Assembly (NCBI GenBank): GCA_020024515.1
Contig: JAHHTR010000009.1
Span: forward strand, 1 to 33,936
Length of the DNA stretch: 33,936 nucleotides
Direction of reading: 5' to 3'
From: Angelakisella sp.
GTDB taxonomy: Bacteria; Bacillota; Clostridia; Oscillospirales; Ruminococcaceae
Part shown: positions 1 through 8,359 of the stretch, piece by piece
Numbering within the stretch: position 1 is the first letter of the stretch
Layout of the letters: each line of letters opens with the position of its first letter
The notes under the pieces: generated by a model
The model's database searches: none
What the model was told of the DNA's origin: nothing
Seen by the model: only the letters and a program-made list of their open reading frames with translations
Program-made: the position numbers and the translations under genes

Positions 1-276
1 GAAAATATGAGAATAGATTGTTGATAAGTATATTAAAATAAAAAATTGTACAAAGAGTTTAATTTCAGAAATTTTTTTATCACAAGAAGTTTTCTATTTT
101 GTTTTAAAAGGCAAAATTCACTTTGAAAAATGCTTTTGTACGGCTATTGGTATTTCGTTTTCAGCGAAAAACGTCTTAGGTGCTACATAAGAAACTCAGT
201 TTTTTAAAAAAATTGAGTAAAGATTTTATGATTTTGTCAATTTATTAATAGTACACTTATATTTTTTAAAAAGCTG
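1..276. other. Gene-free left edge
   Basis: No convincing coding region is visible here. Any gene running in from the left on the + strand in frame 1 would stop at 22-24. Two local inverted repeats are present near 150-170 (CGTTTT/AAAACG) and near 195-220 (ACTCA plus a T-run pairing with an A-run plus TGAGT). Neither has a T-tract that would make it a clear terminator. I cannot assign a function. Confidence 0.4.
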
Positions 277-308
277 ACCTCCTCTTTTGTATAAAAAGAG
301 GAGGATTT
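275..308. terminator. Bidirectional terminator after the chemoreceptor gene
   Basis: A perfect stem, CCTCCTCTTTT pairing with AAAAGAGGAGG around a short loop, lies just beyond the stop codon of the minus-strand chemoreceptor gene. A T-run follows on the + strand. On the - strand a T-run follows after a few bases (CAGCTTTTT), so it can stop transcripts from either side. Confidence 0.75.
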
Positions 309-313
309 TTTAA

Positions 314-2563
314 TTATTCATCACTATCTAACAAGTTTTTTTCTTCCAAATATTTTATTTCTTCTTTTAGTAAGATGTCGGCATCGTCATTTGTTTCTGT
401 GGAATTTTCAATTTTTTGTGTGTCTTCTGTGTCCAAAGTTTCCTCAAACGCATCATAATTGTTGATAATATTTTCACTGTCGCTGTCAATTTTGTTTTGT
501 GTATCAATATTATTTTCATCGCTATCCGAATACGGAATGTTATTAGTATTATTGTCTATTGATGTGTTTATATCATTGGTATCTTCATAAATAATATTGT
601 CTTTATTATTTTTAGTAGTTTCGTCGGAATATTTATTATTTACAAAGTTACTGATATTTTCTGTAAGATTTTCATTTTCAGAATAAACATCATCGCTTAC
701 CAAAAAAATATCATTTTCAAAAATAGCGTTTAGTGTGTATTTTCCGCTTTCAAATATATTATCAATATCTTCTGTTAAAGTACTTTCTTCTGTATTGATT
801 TCTGCAATTTCTTCACTGTCTGCAATATCATAATAATCATTATAAATAATATTAAAGTCAAAATTATCGGAAGTATCAATAATTCTATCAGTGTAGCTGT
901 TGTTTGCTTTTACTTTATAGCCGGATATCATAGAATCAAGTAAGTCAGCTTTGTTTGATAATATTTGACTGTTGTCTGTATTGTTTGCAGATGTTTTCAT
1001 ATTATTATCCATAACACAGCTCAAATTTATAACAGCACTGTCAATGTTTTTGATTGCATCAGCTTGTTTTATTGATGCGTCTGTTATTTCGTCTATGTGT
1101 GAAACAAGAGTTTTCATTATTTCTGCGGTGCTTAGTATAGATTCCGATGTAACATTTACAAATTCAGAACCATTATCAACTGCTTGCATAGAGTCTATTA
1201 CAAGTTTGTTTATATTTGTAGCTTCATTTGCCGATAGTTGCGCAAGTTGGCGGACTTCTTCGGAAACTACTGAAAATCCTTTGCCGGCTTCTCCTGCCCG
1301 TGATGCCTCGATTGCTGCATTTAGCGCAAGTATATTTGTCTGAAATGCTATATCATCAATAGATTTTATAATTTTTGCAATACTTTTTGATTTTTCGGAG
1401 ATATTTTGCATTGCTTTAACCATATTCATTATATCATCATAGCTTGAAAGGATTTTTTCCATTCCTTTATGAGCAAGTTTAGATGCGTTTTTGGCATTTT
1501 CTGTATTGTTTATTACATCATCTTTAATATTTTTTATGTTGTTACTGATATCTTCAACAGAATTTGATTGTTGATATGTATTGTCTATAAGAGTGACGGC
1601 GTTATCATTAAGTCTTTGTGCTGTGTCTGTTACATTACTTGATAAATCTTTTATTTGTGCAATAGTTTTACTTTGATTTTGTATGATGCTATTCAAGGCA
1701 ATACTTAATTTCTTATATTCGCCGACAAATTTTTCTGTGTTTTGAAGTTCTATATCAAAGTTGCTGTTTGCCATTTGTGCAAGTGCATTTGACATAGATG
1801 CAATAATACTTTTAATATTATTTGTCATTTTGATAAATGTTCTTGATGTTTCTATAATTTCATCTTTTGTATCAAAATCGGTATCAACGGAAATATTTAT
1901 TGCAAAATTGCCGATTGCCATATTCTCTGTTGTATCCAGTATGTTTTTTATAGGGTCAACTATACTTTTATTAATCATGGTGATAAGATAAATTGCCACT
2001 AATATAGAAACTATTGTAAGAGTTATGAAAATTGTTGAGATTATAAATTTAATATTGTGTATTTTTGCGGAAAAAGTATTTACATTATCTTGTAAAGTTT
2101 GTGAGCAAGTATCCAAGACATCATTTAATTTTTTTAAGTAACTATTATAATTAATATTGTATTCTGCAATAGCTTTTTCTTTTTCGTTGGAATTTATAAG
2201 TTTGCTTACAGAGTTATATGAGTTTATAAAATCGTCAACAGCATTTCGTAAAGATAAAGTTATTTTGTTCTTTGGATAATTTTCTATTATAAAGTCAGCA
2301 TCATTTGTAATTTGAACTATTGTTTTATCATTGAAAGTCGATTTGTTTAAAAGGTTGTTGCCTATAATATTGGAATTAAACTTTATTCTGTCAATAATAG
2401 TTATATTTTGATTTACATTTATATAGTATTTTTCCATTGTTGCAATAAGATATCGTGAAGTAAGCATTGATGTTGCGGAGATTATCATTAAAAGTAATAA
2501 CATTATGCTCATAGATATAACAAGTTTTTTCTGTACAGTTATTTTTTTGAATAGTTTTTGCAT
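314..2563 (-). CDS. Methyl-accepting chemotaxis protein with long acidic C-terminal tail
   Basis: This 749-residue transmembrane chemoreceptor is expected to relay an extracellular signal to CheA/CheW. There is a membrane segment at about 14-34, an external helical region at 35-171 (four-helix-bundle type by length), a second membrane segment at 172-194, and a HAMP region from about 195. The cytoplasmic coiled-coil signalling domain spans about 300-550. Its hairpin tip is textbook: AFQTNILALNAAIEA at 406-420, then RAGEAGKGF and EEVRQLA. Residues 555-749 form an unusual tail, rich in Asp, Glu and Asn, low in complexity, with no visible domain and no NWETF-type CheR-binding end. The ATG start has an AAAGGA site about 10 bases upstream. 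The gene stands alone with no che genes nearby. The ligand cannot be inferred. Confidence 0.92.
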   Translation of the reverse strand: MQKLFKKITVQKKLVISMSIMLLLLMIISATSMLTSRYLIATMEKYYINVNQNITIIDRIKFNSNIIGNNLLNKSTFNDKTIVQITNDADFIIENYPKNKITLSLRNAVDDFINSYNSVSKLINSNEKEKAIAEYNINYNSYLKKLNDVLDTCSQTLQDNVNTFSAKIHNIKFIISTIFITLTIVSILVAIYLITMINKSIVDPIKNILDTTENMAIGNFAINISVDTDFDTKDEIIETSRTFIKMTNNIKSIIASMSNALAQMANSNFDIELQNTEKFVGEYKKLSIALNSIIQNQSKTIAQIKDLSSNVTDTAQRLNDNAVTLIDNTYQQSNSVEDISNNIKNIKDDVINNTENAKNASKLAHKGMEKILSSYDDIMNMVKAMQNISEKSKSIAKIIKSIDDIAFQTNILALNAAIEASRAGEAGKGFSVVSEEVRQLAQLSANEATNINKLVIDSMQAVDNGSEFVNVTSESILSTAEIMKTLVSHIDEITDASIKQADAIKNIDSAVINLSCVMDNNMKTSANNTDNSQILSNKADLLDSMISGYKVKANNSYTDRIIDTSDNFDFNIIYNDYYDIADSEEIAEINTEESTLTEDIDNIFESGKYTLNAIFENDIFLVSDDVYSENENLTENISNFVNNKYSDETTKNNKDNIIYEDTNDINTSIDNNTNNIPYSDSDENNIDTQNKIDSDSENIINNYDAFEETLDTEDTQKIENSTETNDDADILLKEEIKYLEEKNLLDSDE

Positions 2564-2776
2564 TATCTTGTGTCCTTTCGAAATATTTTAAATAAAAACA
2601 AAGAATATATATATAATAACAGTATATATTATATATCATAATATTTCAATAAAATTTATACTATTATTATAATAATTGTAGTATTTGCCAAAAAAATCGG
2701 ATTTTAATATATAATAATATTATTTAGAAACCTAAATTTTAATATGTATGAATAATGTTTTTAATAATTGTCGCTA
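2564..2776. other. AT-rich divergent intergenic region
   Basis: This is the region between the divergent chemoreceptor and glyQS genes, upstream of the glyQS promoter. It is very AT-rich with many TATAAT-like words, so the chemoreceptor promoter cannot be pinned down. I found no good sigma-28 (flagellar) match at the expected spacing. No gene is supported. Confidence 0.4.
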
Positions 2777-2805
2777 TTGACATATATTGTTACAAAAGGT
2801 AGAAT
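2777..2805 (+). promoter_or_regulatory. Sigma-70 type promoter for glyQS
   Basis: A perfect -35 (TTGACA, 2777-2782) and a good -10 (TAGAAT, 2800-2805) are separated by 17 bases. This would give an untranslated leader of about 200 bases before glyQS. A second TATAAT near 2980 lacks a good -35. The leader shows no T-box signature (no TGGNACCGCG-like antiterminator bulge), although such control is common for Firmicute synthetase genes. Confidence 0.7.
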
Positions 2806-3016
2806 ATAAAGTAAATTATGTAATTATTAATTTGATTAAAGAATAGGGGCTTTCTGTAAAGTTGAAATGTTCGTATTTTTCTGCAATTGATGACATTTAC
2901 TGCATTTTTTGTCTTGTAACTGAACATTCCTTGCGAAAAATTCTTAAATTTCTTTGTTTTCAGAAACACCAAAAACTGTATAATTTTCGCATTGCGAGGA
3001 ATAGGAGATTATTTTA

Positions 3017-4393
3017 ATGAATCATACAGATAAAACAATGGAAAAAATAGTTGCTCTTTGCAAAAATCGTGGTTTTGTATATTCAGGTTCTGAAATCTAC
3101 GGTGGTCTGTCGAATACATGGGATTACGGCCCACTTGGTGTTGAATACAAAAACAATGTTAAAAAAGCATGGTGGAAAAAATTTGTGCAAGAAAGCCCAC
3201 ACAATGTTGGTCTTGACTGTGCAATCCTTATGAATCCACAAGTATGGGTAGCATCAGGTCACCTAGGCGGCTTTTCAGATCCTCTGATGGATTGTAAAGA
3301 TTGTAAAACCCGTCACAGAGCAGATAAATTGATAGAAGACTTTACAGGTGAGCCTGCTGATGGTTGGTCAAATGAACAAATGATTGATTTTATAAAAGAA
3401 AATCACATTAAATGTCCAAACTGTGGCAGTGAAAACTTTACAGATATTCGTAAATTTAACCTTATGTTTAAAACTTTCCAAGGTGTTACAGAAGACGCAA
3501 AGAGTGAAATTTATCTTCGCCCGGAAACAGCACAAGGTATATTTGTAAATTTCCAAAATGTACAAAGAACATCACGCAAAAAAGTACCTTTCGGTATTGC
3601 ACAAGTAGGTAAATCTTTCCGTAATGAGATTACACCGGGTAACTTTGTATTCCGCACAAGAGAATTCGAGCAAATGGAACTTGAATTTTTCTGTAAACCT
3701 GATACAGACCTGGAATGGTTTGCATATTGGAGACAATACTGCATAGATTGGCTGCTAAACTTGGGTATGAAAAAAGAACATATGCAACTTCGTGACCACA
3801 AACCTGAGGAACTATGTTTCTACTCAAAAGCTACAACAGATATCGAGTTCTTATTCCCATTTGGTTGGGGTGAACTATGGGGAATAGCTGACAGAACAAA
3901 CTATGACTTAACACAGCATCAAACACATTCAACAAAGAGCATGGAATACTTTGATCCTGAGACAAACGAAAAATATATTCCTTATGTAATAGAGCCATCA
4001 CTTGGTGCAGACAGAGTTGCTCTTGCTTTTCTGTGTGAAGCTTATGATGAAGAAGAACTTGAAGGTGGAGACATTAGAACTGTACTGCGTCTACACCCTG
4101 CACTTGCTCCTATAAAAGCGGCTGTTTTGCCACTATCCAAAAAACTTTCAGAGGGTGCTGCAAAAGTATTCGCCGATCTTGCTAAACACTTTAATGTTGA
4201 TTATGATGAGGCAGGCGCTATTGGCAAACGTTACCGCAGACAAGACGAAATAGGTACTCCATTCTGTATTACTTATGACTTTGAGTCAGAAACAGACGGT
4301 TGTGTAACAGTTCGTGAAAGAGACTCTATGAAACAAGAAAGAATAGCTATTAATGATCTTCTTAAATACTTGGAAGAAAAAATGGCTTATTAA
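3017..4393 (+). CDS. glyQS: Glycyl-tRNA synthetase (single-chain alpha2 type)
   Basis: This class II aminoacyl-tRNA synthetase charges tRNA-Gly in the cytoplasm. Its 458 residues match the dimeric single-chain form rather than the glyQ/glyS alpha2-beta2 form. Visible features are the N-terminal KNRGFVYSGSEIYGG region, a zinc-binding insertion with cysteine pairs C93/C96 and C133/C136, motif 2 around 202-224 (RNEITPGNF, then FRTREFEQMELEFF), motif 3 (EPSLGADR, 326-333) and a C-terminal anticodon-binding domain from about 362 (HPALAPIKAAVLPL). The ATG follows a GAGGAATAGGAG ribosome-binding stretch. It is a single-gene unit with its own promoter and a strong terminator shared with convergent tatD. 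Nothing looks truncated. Confidence 0.97.
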   Translation: MNHTDKTMEKIVALCKNRGFVYSGSEIYGGLSNTWDYGPLGVEYKNNVKKAWWKKFVQESPHNVGLDCAILMNPQVWVASGHLGGFSDPLMDCKDCKTRHRADKLIEDFTGEPADGWSNEQMIDFIKENHIKCPNCGSENFTDIRKFNLMFKTFQGVTEDAKSEIYLRPETAQGIFVNFQNVQRTSRKKVPFGIAQVGKSFRNEITPGNFVFRTREFEQMELEFFCKPDTDLEWFAYWRQYCIDWLLNLGMKKEHMQLRDHKPEELCFYSKATTDIEFLFPFGWGELWGIADRTNYDLTQHQTHSTKSMEYFDPETNEKYIPYVIEPSLGADRVALAFLCEAYDEEELEGGDIRTVLRLHPALAPIKAAVLPLSKKLSEGAAKVFADLAKHFNVDYDEAGAIGKRYRRQDEIGTPFCITYDFESETDGCVTVRERDSMKQERIAINDLLKYLEEKMAY

Positions 4394-4412
4394 TAATAAA
4401 TATTAATATAAA

Positions 4413-4466
4413 AACAAAGCTGATATATTACAGATTTTAGATTACCTGTAATATATCAGCTTTGTT
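4413..4466. terminator. Bidirectional terminator between glyQS and tatD
   Basis: A perfect 21-bp inverted repeat (4413-4433 with 4446-4466; arms begin AACAAAGCTGATATATT) has a 12-base loop. It lies between two convergent genes, with A-rich sequence before it and T-rich sequence after it, so it should terminate both. Confidence 0.88.
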
Positions 4467-4473
4467 ATATTAT

Positions 4474-5238
4474 TTATATATTAAATATTTTATGTGTATT
4501 TTCAGATGAAATTTTTGTCATTTCTTTGGGAGATATATTTTTAATTTCTGCCATTTTTGTAATAATATATGTGAGCATTGTACTATCGCAACGTTTACCC
4601 CTGTTTGGTTCGGGTGCCATATATGGACAGTCAGTTTCAACAAGAAGTCTATCTAGCGGTATTGCCTCCACTGCCTCTACTGCCCGTCTTGCGTTTTTGA
4701 ATGTAATTACACCTGTAAATCCTATATAAAAACCCATTTTTACAAGTTCTTTTGCCATTTCGGCTGAACCGCTGAAACAATGTACAACACCTTTTACATT
4801 ATGCTGTTTCAGTATGTGCATTGTGTCGGCATGTGCATCTCTGTTGTGAATTATTACAGGTAAATTCAGTTCTTCGGCAAGTATAAGTTGTTTTGTGAAA
4901 ATTTCTTGTTGCTTCTCTGCCGAGTAGCCTTCATAGTGATAATCCAGTCCTATTTCACCAATTGCTTTAACTTTTTTGTTTTTTGCCATTTCTCGTATAT
5001 TATATATAAAATTGTCGGGTGTGCGATTTGCAGCCTCCGGGTGAACACCTACCGAGCAGTATATAAAGTCATATTTTTCAGCAAGTTTCAGTGCTTTTTC
5101 CGATGTTGGTAGGTCAGCACCGATATTCATAATATTATCTATACCGTTTTCTTTCATAGATAATAAAAGTTCGTCTCTATCTTCATTGAAACGCGCATCA
5201 TCATAGTGTGCGTGACTGTCAAAAATTCCTGTTAGCAT
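4474..5238 (-). CDS. tatD: TatD family metal-dependent DNase
   Basis: This 254-residue TIM-barrel hydrolase belongs to the TatD family, whose members act as 3'-5' exonucleases on DNA. The metal ligands of the family are present: the FDSHAHYD motif near the N-terminus (H9, H11), GEIGLDYHY with its glutamate, PVIIHNRDAH, HCFSG, and the late aspartate in VETDCPYMAPEP. The length is typical. It is the last gene of the ruvC-ruvA-ruvB-tatD run, about 20 bases after ruvB. The ATG has a GGAG site at good distance. A role in DNA repair or quality control fits the neighbours, but the in-cell substrate of this family is not settled. Confidence 0.93.
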   Translation of the reverse strand: MLTGIFDSHAHYDDARFNEDRDELLLSMKENGIDNIMNIGADLPTSEKALKLAEKYDFIYCSVGVHPEAANRTPDNFIYNIREMAKNKKVKAIGEIGLDYHYEGYSAEKQQEIFTKQLILAEELNLPVIIHNRDAHADTMHILKQHNVKGVVHCFSGSAEMAKELVKMGFYIGFTGVITFKNARRAVEAVEAIPLDRLLVETDCPYMAPEPNRGKRCDSTMLTYIITKMAEIKNISPKEMTKISSENTHKIFNI

Positions 5239-5259
5239 ATTTTCTCCTAATCTTTTGTA

Positions 5260-6312
5260 TTATAGTGACATTTGTATATTATCGCTTTGTGTTGGATTTT
5301 GGATACCAAGATGTGTATACGCAAGATTTGTTACACATCTGCCACGTGCTGTTCTGCTTAAAAAACCTATTTGCATTAGATACGGTTCATATACGTCCTC
5401 AATAGTTACACTTTCCTCACCGACTGCGGCGGCAAGTGTATCAAGTCCGACAGGTCCGCCTGCATAGCTTGTTATTATTGTTTTTAGTATCAGTCTATCT
5501 ATATTATCAAGTCCCATGTAGTCAACTTCAAGTCTTTCTAGTGCATTTGCCGATGTCTCTTTGTCTATTTCGCCATTGCCGCAAACCATTGCAAAGTCTC
5601 GTACTCGCTTTAAAAAACGGTTTGCGATACGTGGTGTACCGCGACTGCGTCTGGCAAGCTCTGTTGCTCCTTCATCGGTACATGGAATTTCAAGAATATT
5701 TGCACTGCGTTTGATAATTTGAGAAAGTTCCTCGACAGTGTAGAGTTCCAAACGCATAATGACACCGAAACGGTCACGAAGTGGGGAAGAAAGCTGTCCT
5801 GCACGAGTGGTTGCTCCTATTAGTGTGAAGTGAGGTAAATCTATACGTATACTTCTTGCCGAAGGTCCTTTGCCGAGCACAATATCGAGTGCGTTATCTT
5901 CCATAGCGGGATAAAGTACTTCTTCAACGGATCGGTTAAGTCTATGTATTTCGTCAATAAACAAAATATCGTTTTCCTGTAAATTGGTGAGCAGTGCGGC
6001 TAGGTCTCCTGGCTTTTCGATTGCGGGGCCTGAGGTTATACGGATATTTACTCCCATTTCAGATGCGATAATTGTTGAAAGTGTGGTTTTGCCTAGTCCC
6101 GGTGGGCCGTATAGCAAAACGTGGTCAAGAGCCTCATGGCGTAGCTTTGCAGCCTCCATAAATATTTTAAGATTTTCTTTTGCCTTTTTTTGTCCGACAT
6201 ATTCGTCAAGTGTTTTCGGACGCAATTTATTTTCGTTATCCCGTTCTTCATTTGTAAATTCGGGAGTAACTATTCTGTTTTCAAAATCCATTTCACTATC
6301 GAATAAACTCAT
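5260..6312 (-). CDS. ruvB: Holliday junction branch migration ATPase RuvB
   Basis: This hexameric AAA+ motor, with RuvA, drives Holliday-junction branch migration during recombinational repair. The 350 residues include Walker A GPPGLGKT (69-76), Walker B LFIDE (117-121), the GATTRAGQLSSPLRDRFG sensor/arginine-finger region (167-183) and a C-terminal winged-helix domain. The region GPPGLGKTTLSTIIA is characteristic of RuvB. The ATG is preceded by GAGAGGG. It follows ruvA after a 16-base gap in the same operon. It looks intact and ordinary, with a short charged N-terminal stretch before the conserved RPKTLDEYVGQ. Confidence 0.98.
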   Translation of the reverse strand: MSLFDSEMDFENRIVTPEFTNEERDNENKLRPKTLDEYVGQKKAKENLKIFMEAAKLRHEALDHVLLYGPPGLGKTTLSTIIASEMGVNIRITSGPAIEKPGDLAALLTNLQENDILFIDEIHRLNRSVEEVLYPAMEDNALDIVLGKGPSARSIRIDLPHFTLIGATTRAGQLSSPLRDRFGVIMRLELYTVEELSQIIKRSANILEIPCTDEGATELARRSRGTPRIANRFLKRVRDFAMVCGNGEIDKETSANALERLEVDYMGLDNIDRLILKTIITSYAGGPVGLDTLAAAVGEESVTIEDVYEPYLMQIGFLSRTARGRCVTNLAYTHLGIQNPTQSDNIQMSL

Positions 6313-6328
6313 ATATTAACCCTCTCAC

Positions 6329-6937
6329 TTATAACTTAGCCAGTTTTTTAAGTCCTTGTTTTATCATATCTTCGGCTGATAGGCTTGTATCAAGCTTTGA
6401 TATTACAACAGCCGCATCGGTTTGGTTGTATCCCAAAGAAACAAGAGCGGAGATGGCTTCGCTCTGTGCCGAAAAATCAGTAGTATTTTGTGCAATATCA
6501 GGTATGGTGACACCTGTTAAGCTTGTGTTTAGTTCACCGCCTGAAATTTTATCTTTAAGTTCAAGTATTATTCTTTGTGCTGTTTTTGCACCTACTCCGG
6601 GGACTTTTAGCGCTTTTTCATCACCTGCCATTATCGACATCATAAGTCTGTCGGTCGGGACTCCAGAAAGTAAAGAAAGTGCGGCTTTTGGCCCTACGCC
6701 GGATACTGATATTAATTTTTTGAATAAATTAAGTTCGTTTTGTGTAGTAAATCCAAATAGTGCAAGAGCATCTTGCTTAAAGTGTAGGTATGTATAGAAA
6801 GTAACCTTTGAGCCTATTTTGGGCAGTTGGGAAAGTGAATTTGTACTTGTAAGGCACCTATATCCAACGCCATTTACATCTATTACCGCAAATTCGTTAT
6901 CAATAAGAATTAAACTGCCTGTTAAACTGTATAGCAT
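6329..6937 (-). CDS. ruvA: Holliday junction DNA-binding subunit RuvA
   Basis: This 202-residue protein forms the tetramer that holds the four-way junction and loads RuvB. The N-terminal OB-fold begins MLYSLTGSL, and both helix-hairpin-helix motifs are clear: VSGVGPKAALSLL and VPGVGAKTAQRIILELKD. A C-terminal three-helix domain that contacts RuvB ends the protein. The ATG has a GGAG site. The gene lies between ruvC and ruvB with short gaps, giving the order ruvC-ruvA-ruvB. Confidence 0.97.
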   Translation of the reverse strand: MLYSLTGSLILIDNEFAVIDVNGVGYRCLTSTNSLSQLPKIGSKVTFYTYLHFKQDALALFGFTTQNELNLFKKLISVSGVGPKAALSLLSGVPTDRLMMSIMAGDEKALKVPGVGAKTAQRIILELKDKISGGELNTSLTGVTIPDIAQNTTDFSAQSEAISALVSLGYNQTDAAVVISKLDTSLSAEDMIKQGLKKLAKL

Positions 6938-6961
6938 ATTAAAAAGTCTCCTATATATTAA

Positions 6962-7477
6962 TTATTGTTTGTTTATTAGATTAAGTTTGTTTAAATAATT
7001 TAGTTGTGATGATTGAGTATGTGCGTGGCATATTGCAAGAGCGAGTGCATCGGCTGTATCATCGGGTTTTGGCATAGTTTTTAAATGAAGAATTTGTTTT
7101 GTCATCTCCATTACTTGATGTTTTTCGGCTCTGCCATAACCTACAACACTTTGTTTTACTTGCAGTGGTGTATATTCGTGTATGGGTATACCTTTTTGCT
7201 GTCCCGCAAGTACAATTACCCCACGTGCCTGTGCAACGTCAATACCTGTCTTTTGGTTGGTATTAAAAAACAGTTTTTCTATACTGATTATATCGGGTTT
7301 TGTTTTTTCAATTACGTTTATCATATCTGTATATATTTCGCCAAGACGTGTATCAAACGGAGTTTTTGCCTCGGTAAGAATTGCACCATAGTACACTACA
7401 TTAAATTTGTGAGGAATATAGTCTATTACTCCTAAACCTACTATTGCGTAGCCAGGGTCTATTCCAAGTATTCTCAT
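6962..7477 (-). CDS. ruvC: Crossover junction endodeoxyribonuclease RuvC
   Basis: This resolvase cuts Holliday junctions symmetrically. In 171 residues the acidic catalytic set of the RNase H fold is intact: D7 in GIDPGYA, E67 in ISIEKLFF, and D140 with D143 in PDDTADALALAI. The conserved VKQSVVGYGRAEKHQV stretch is also present. It is the first gene of the repair operon and has a strong promoter 45 bases upstream. The ribosome-binding site (AAAGGA) is rather far from the ATG. A short hydrophilic Asn/Leu-rich C-terminus (about 155-171) follows the catalytic core. Confidence 0.97.
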   Translation of the reverse strand: MRILGIDPGYAIVGLGVIDYIPHKFNVVYYGAILTEAKTPFDTRLGEIYTDMINVIEKTKPDIISIEKLFFNTNQKTGIDVAQARGVIVLAGQQKGIPIHEYTPLQVKQSVVGYGRAEKHQVMEMTKQILHLKTMPKPDDTADALALAICHAHTQSSQLNYLNKLNLINKQ

Positions 7478-7521
7478 AATTATAATAAAATCCTTTGCTT
7501 TACTTATTTTAATTCTAATAC

Positions 7522-7550
7522 TATATAATAAGTAGAAAATATTTTGTCAA
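7522..7550 (-). promoter_or_regulatory. Promoter of the ruvC-ruvA-ruvB-tatD operon
   Basis: On the minus strand, TTGACA (7550-7545) and TATATA (7527-7522) are separated by 17 bases, just upstream of ruvC. I saw no LexA-box-like repeat overlapping it. Confidence 0.65.
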
Positions 7551-7763
7551 AAATATAAACAGATGTTTTTCTACCTTTTACATTATATCATAGAAAAAAG
7601 AAAAATGAAACAATAAAAAGAACAAAAGTACTTTTTATTCTTGAAGAAAAGAGAAAAAAGGTGATATTAAAGCAAAAAGCAACAAAAGAAAGCTGATAAA
7701 AAACTTGCGTATATGATAATTTTAATAAAATTTATAAAAAAGGTGAAAAAAAACAAAAAAATC
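7551..7763. other. A-rich intergenic spacer
   Basis: This divergent spacer between the ruv promoter and the rpmG promoter is strongly purine-biased on the + strand (runs such as AAAAAAGAAAAATG). There is no ORF with a ribosome-binding site, no tRNA fold and no clear repeat. Confidence 0.4.
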
Positions 7764-7793
7764 TTGACTTAAAGCCTTTTTATGTGCTAATAT
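7764..7793 (+). promoter_or_regulatory. Promoter of the rpmG-secE-nusG-rplK-rplA cluster
   Basis: TTGACT (7764-7769) and TAATAT (7788-7793) are separated by 18 bases. The likely start site near 7800 coincides with a small hairpin, ACCTC-TCTT-GAGGT (7800-7813), which would sit at the extreme 5' end of the mRNA. Confidence 0.65.
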
Positions 7794-7906
7794 AAGTATA
7801 CCTCTCTTGAGGTTTATTTTTTGTGCCTTTTAATATGTGCAAAAATAGATTAACTCAAAATTTCAGAGGGAGGCAAAAATATCCGAAAAAATCAGGAGGT
7901 GCCGAG

Positions 7907-8056
7907 ATGCGAGTAAAAATAACACTAGCTTGTGAAGAATGCAAACAAAGAAATTACAACACAACAAAAAACAAGAAAAACGATCCAGACAGATTGGAAA
8001 TGAGTAAGTATTGTCGTTTCTGCCGCAAACACACAAAGCATAAAGAAACAAAATAA
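7907..8056 (+). CDS. rpmG: 50S ribosomal protein L33, zinc-binding form
   Basis: This 49-residue large-subunit protein begins MRVKITLACEECKQRNY. Two CxxC pairs (CEEC and CRFC) mark the zinc-binding version, and the ending HTKHKETK is typical. The open frame extends upstream to 7823, but the ATG at 7907 is chosen because it has AGGAGGTG directly upstream and gives the standard L33 length. It heads the secE-nusG ribosomal cluster, as is usual in Firmicutes, and stops 10 bases before secE. Confidence 0.96.
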   Translation: MRVKITLACEECKQRNYNTTKNKKNDPDRLEMSKYCRFCRKHTKHKETK

Positions 8057-8066
8057 GGAGGACCAA

Positions 8067-8297
8067 ATGGCTAATACTAATATTAAAAAAGACGGTAAAA
8101 CCGGCTTTTTTGCACGTATAGCTCATTCTTTCAGAGCTATAAAGAGTGAAATGAAAAAAGTTGTGTGGCCTACAAAAAAACAAGTCCTTAATAATACCTT
8201 AGTTGTTCTGGCATTTGTGGGTGTATGTGGTGTATTTATATGGGGTCTTGACTCTATAATCCACTTAGCAACAAACACATTGTTTAAACTTTTGTAA
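8067..8297 (+). CDS. secE: Preprotein translocase subunit SecE
   Basis: This essential small subunit of the SecYEG channel is 76 residues long, the short Gram-positive type with one membrane span. A basic cytoplasmic region carries the hallmark SEMKKVVWPTKKQV (27-40), followed by a hydrophobic helix at about 45-67. The ATG follows AAGGAGG. It sits between rpmG and nusG, the order expected for this family. Nothing is unusual. Confidence 0.96.
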   Translation: MANTNIKKDGKTGFFARIAHSFRAIKSEMKKVVWPTKKQVLNNTLVVLAFVGVCGVFIWGLDSIIHLATNTLFKLL

Positions 8298-8359
8298 TAA
8301 GTTAAGAATTAATGTGTGATTATAATTTTTTAATTGTGCTTTGGTAGGAGGAACACTTT

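Noticed and set aside
972..1343. 123-codon open frame antisense to the chemoreceptor
   Set aside because: It mirrors the conserved signalling domain of the minus-strand gene, has no ribosome-binding site and resembles no protein; it is a shadow of biased codon use.
2564..2776. Sigma-28 promoter for the chemoreceptor
   Set aside because: A CCGAT word is present on the minus strand, but the matching CTAAA lies at the wrong distance (22 bases instead of about 15).
3511..3801. Open frames antisense to glyQS
   Set aside because: Shadows of a highly conserved gene; no start signals and no recognisable product.
7478..8066. tRNA gene near rpmG-secE
   Set aside because: tRNA-Trp often lies in this neighbourhood, but no cloverleaf arms or CCA end could be found.
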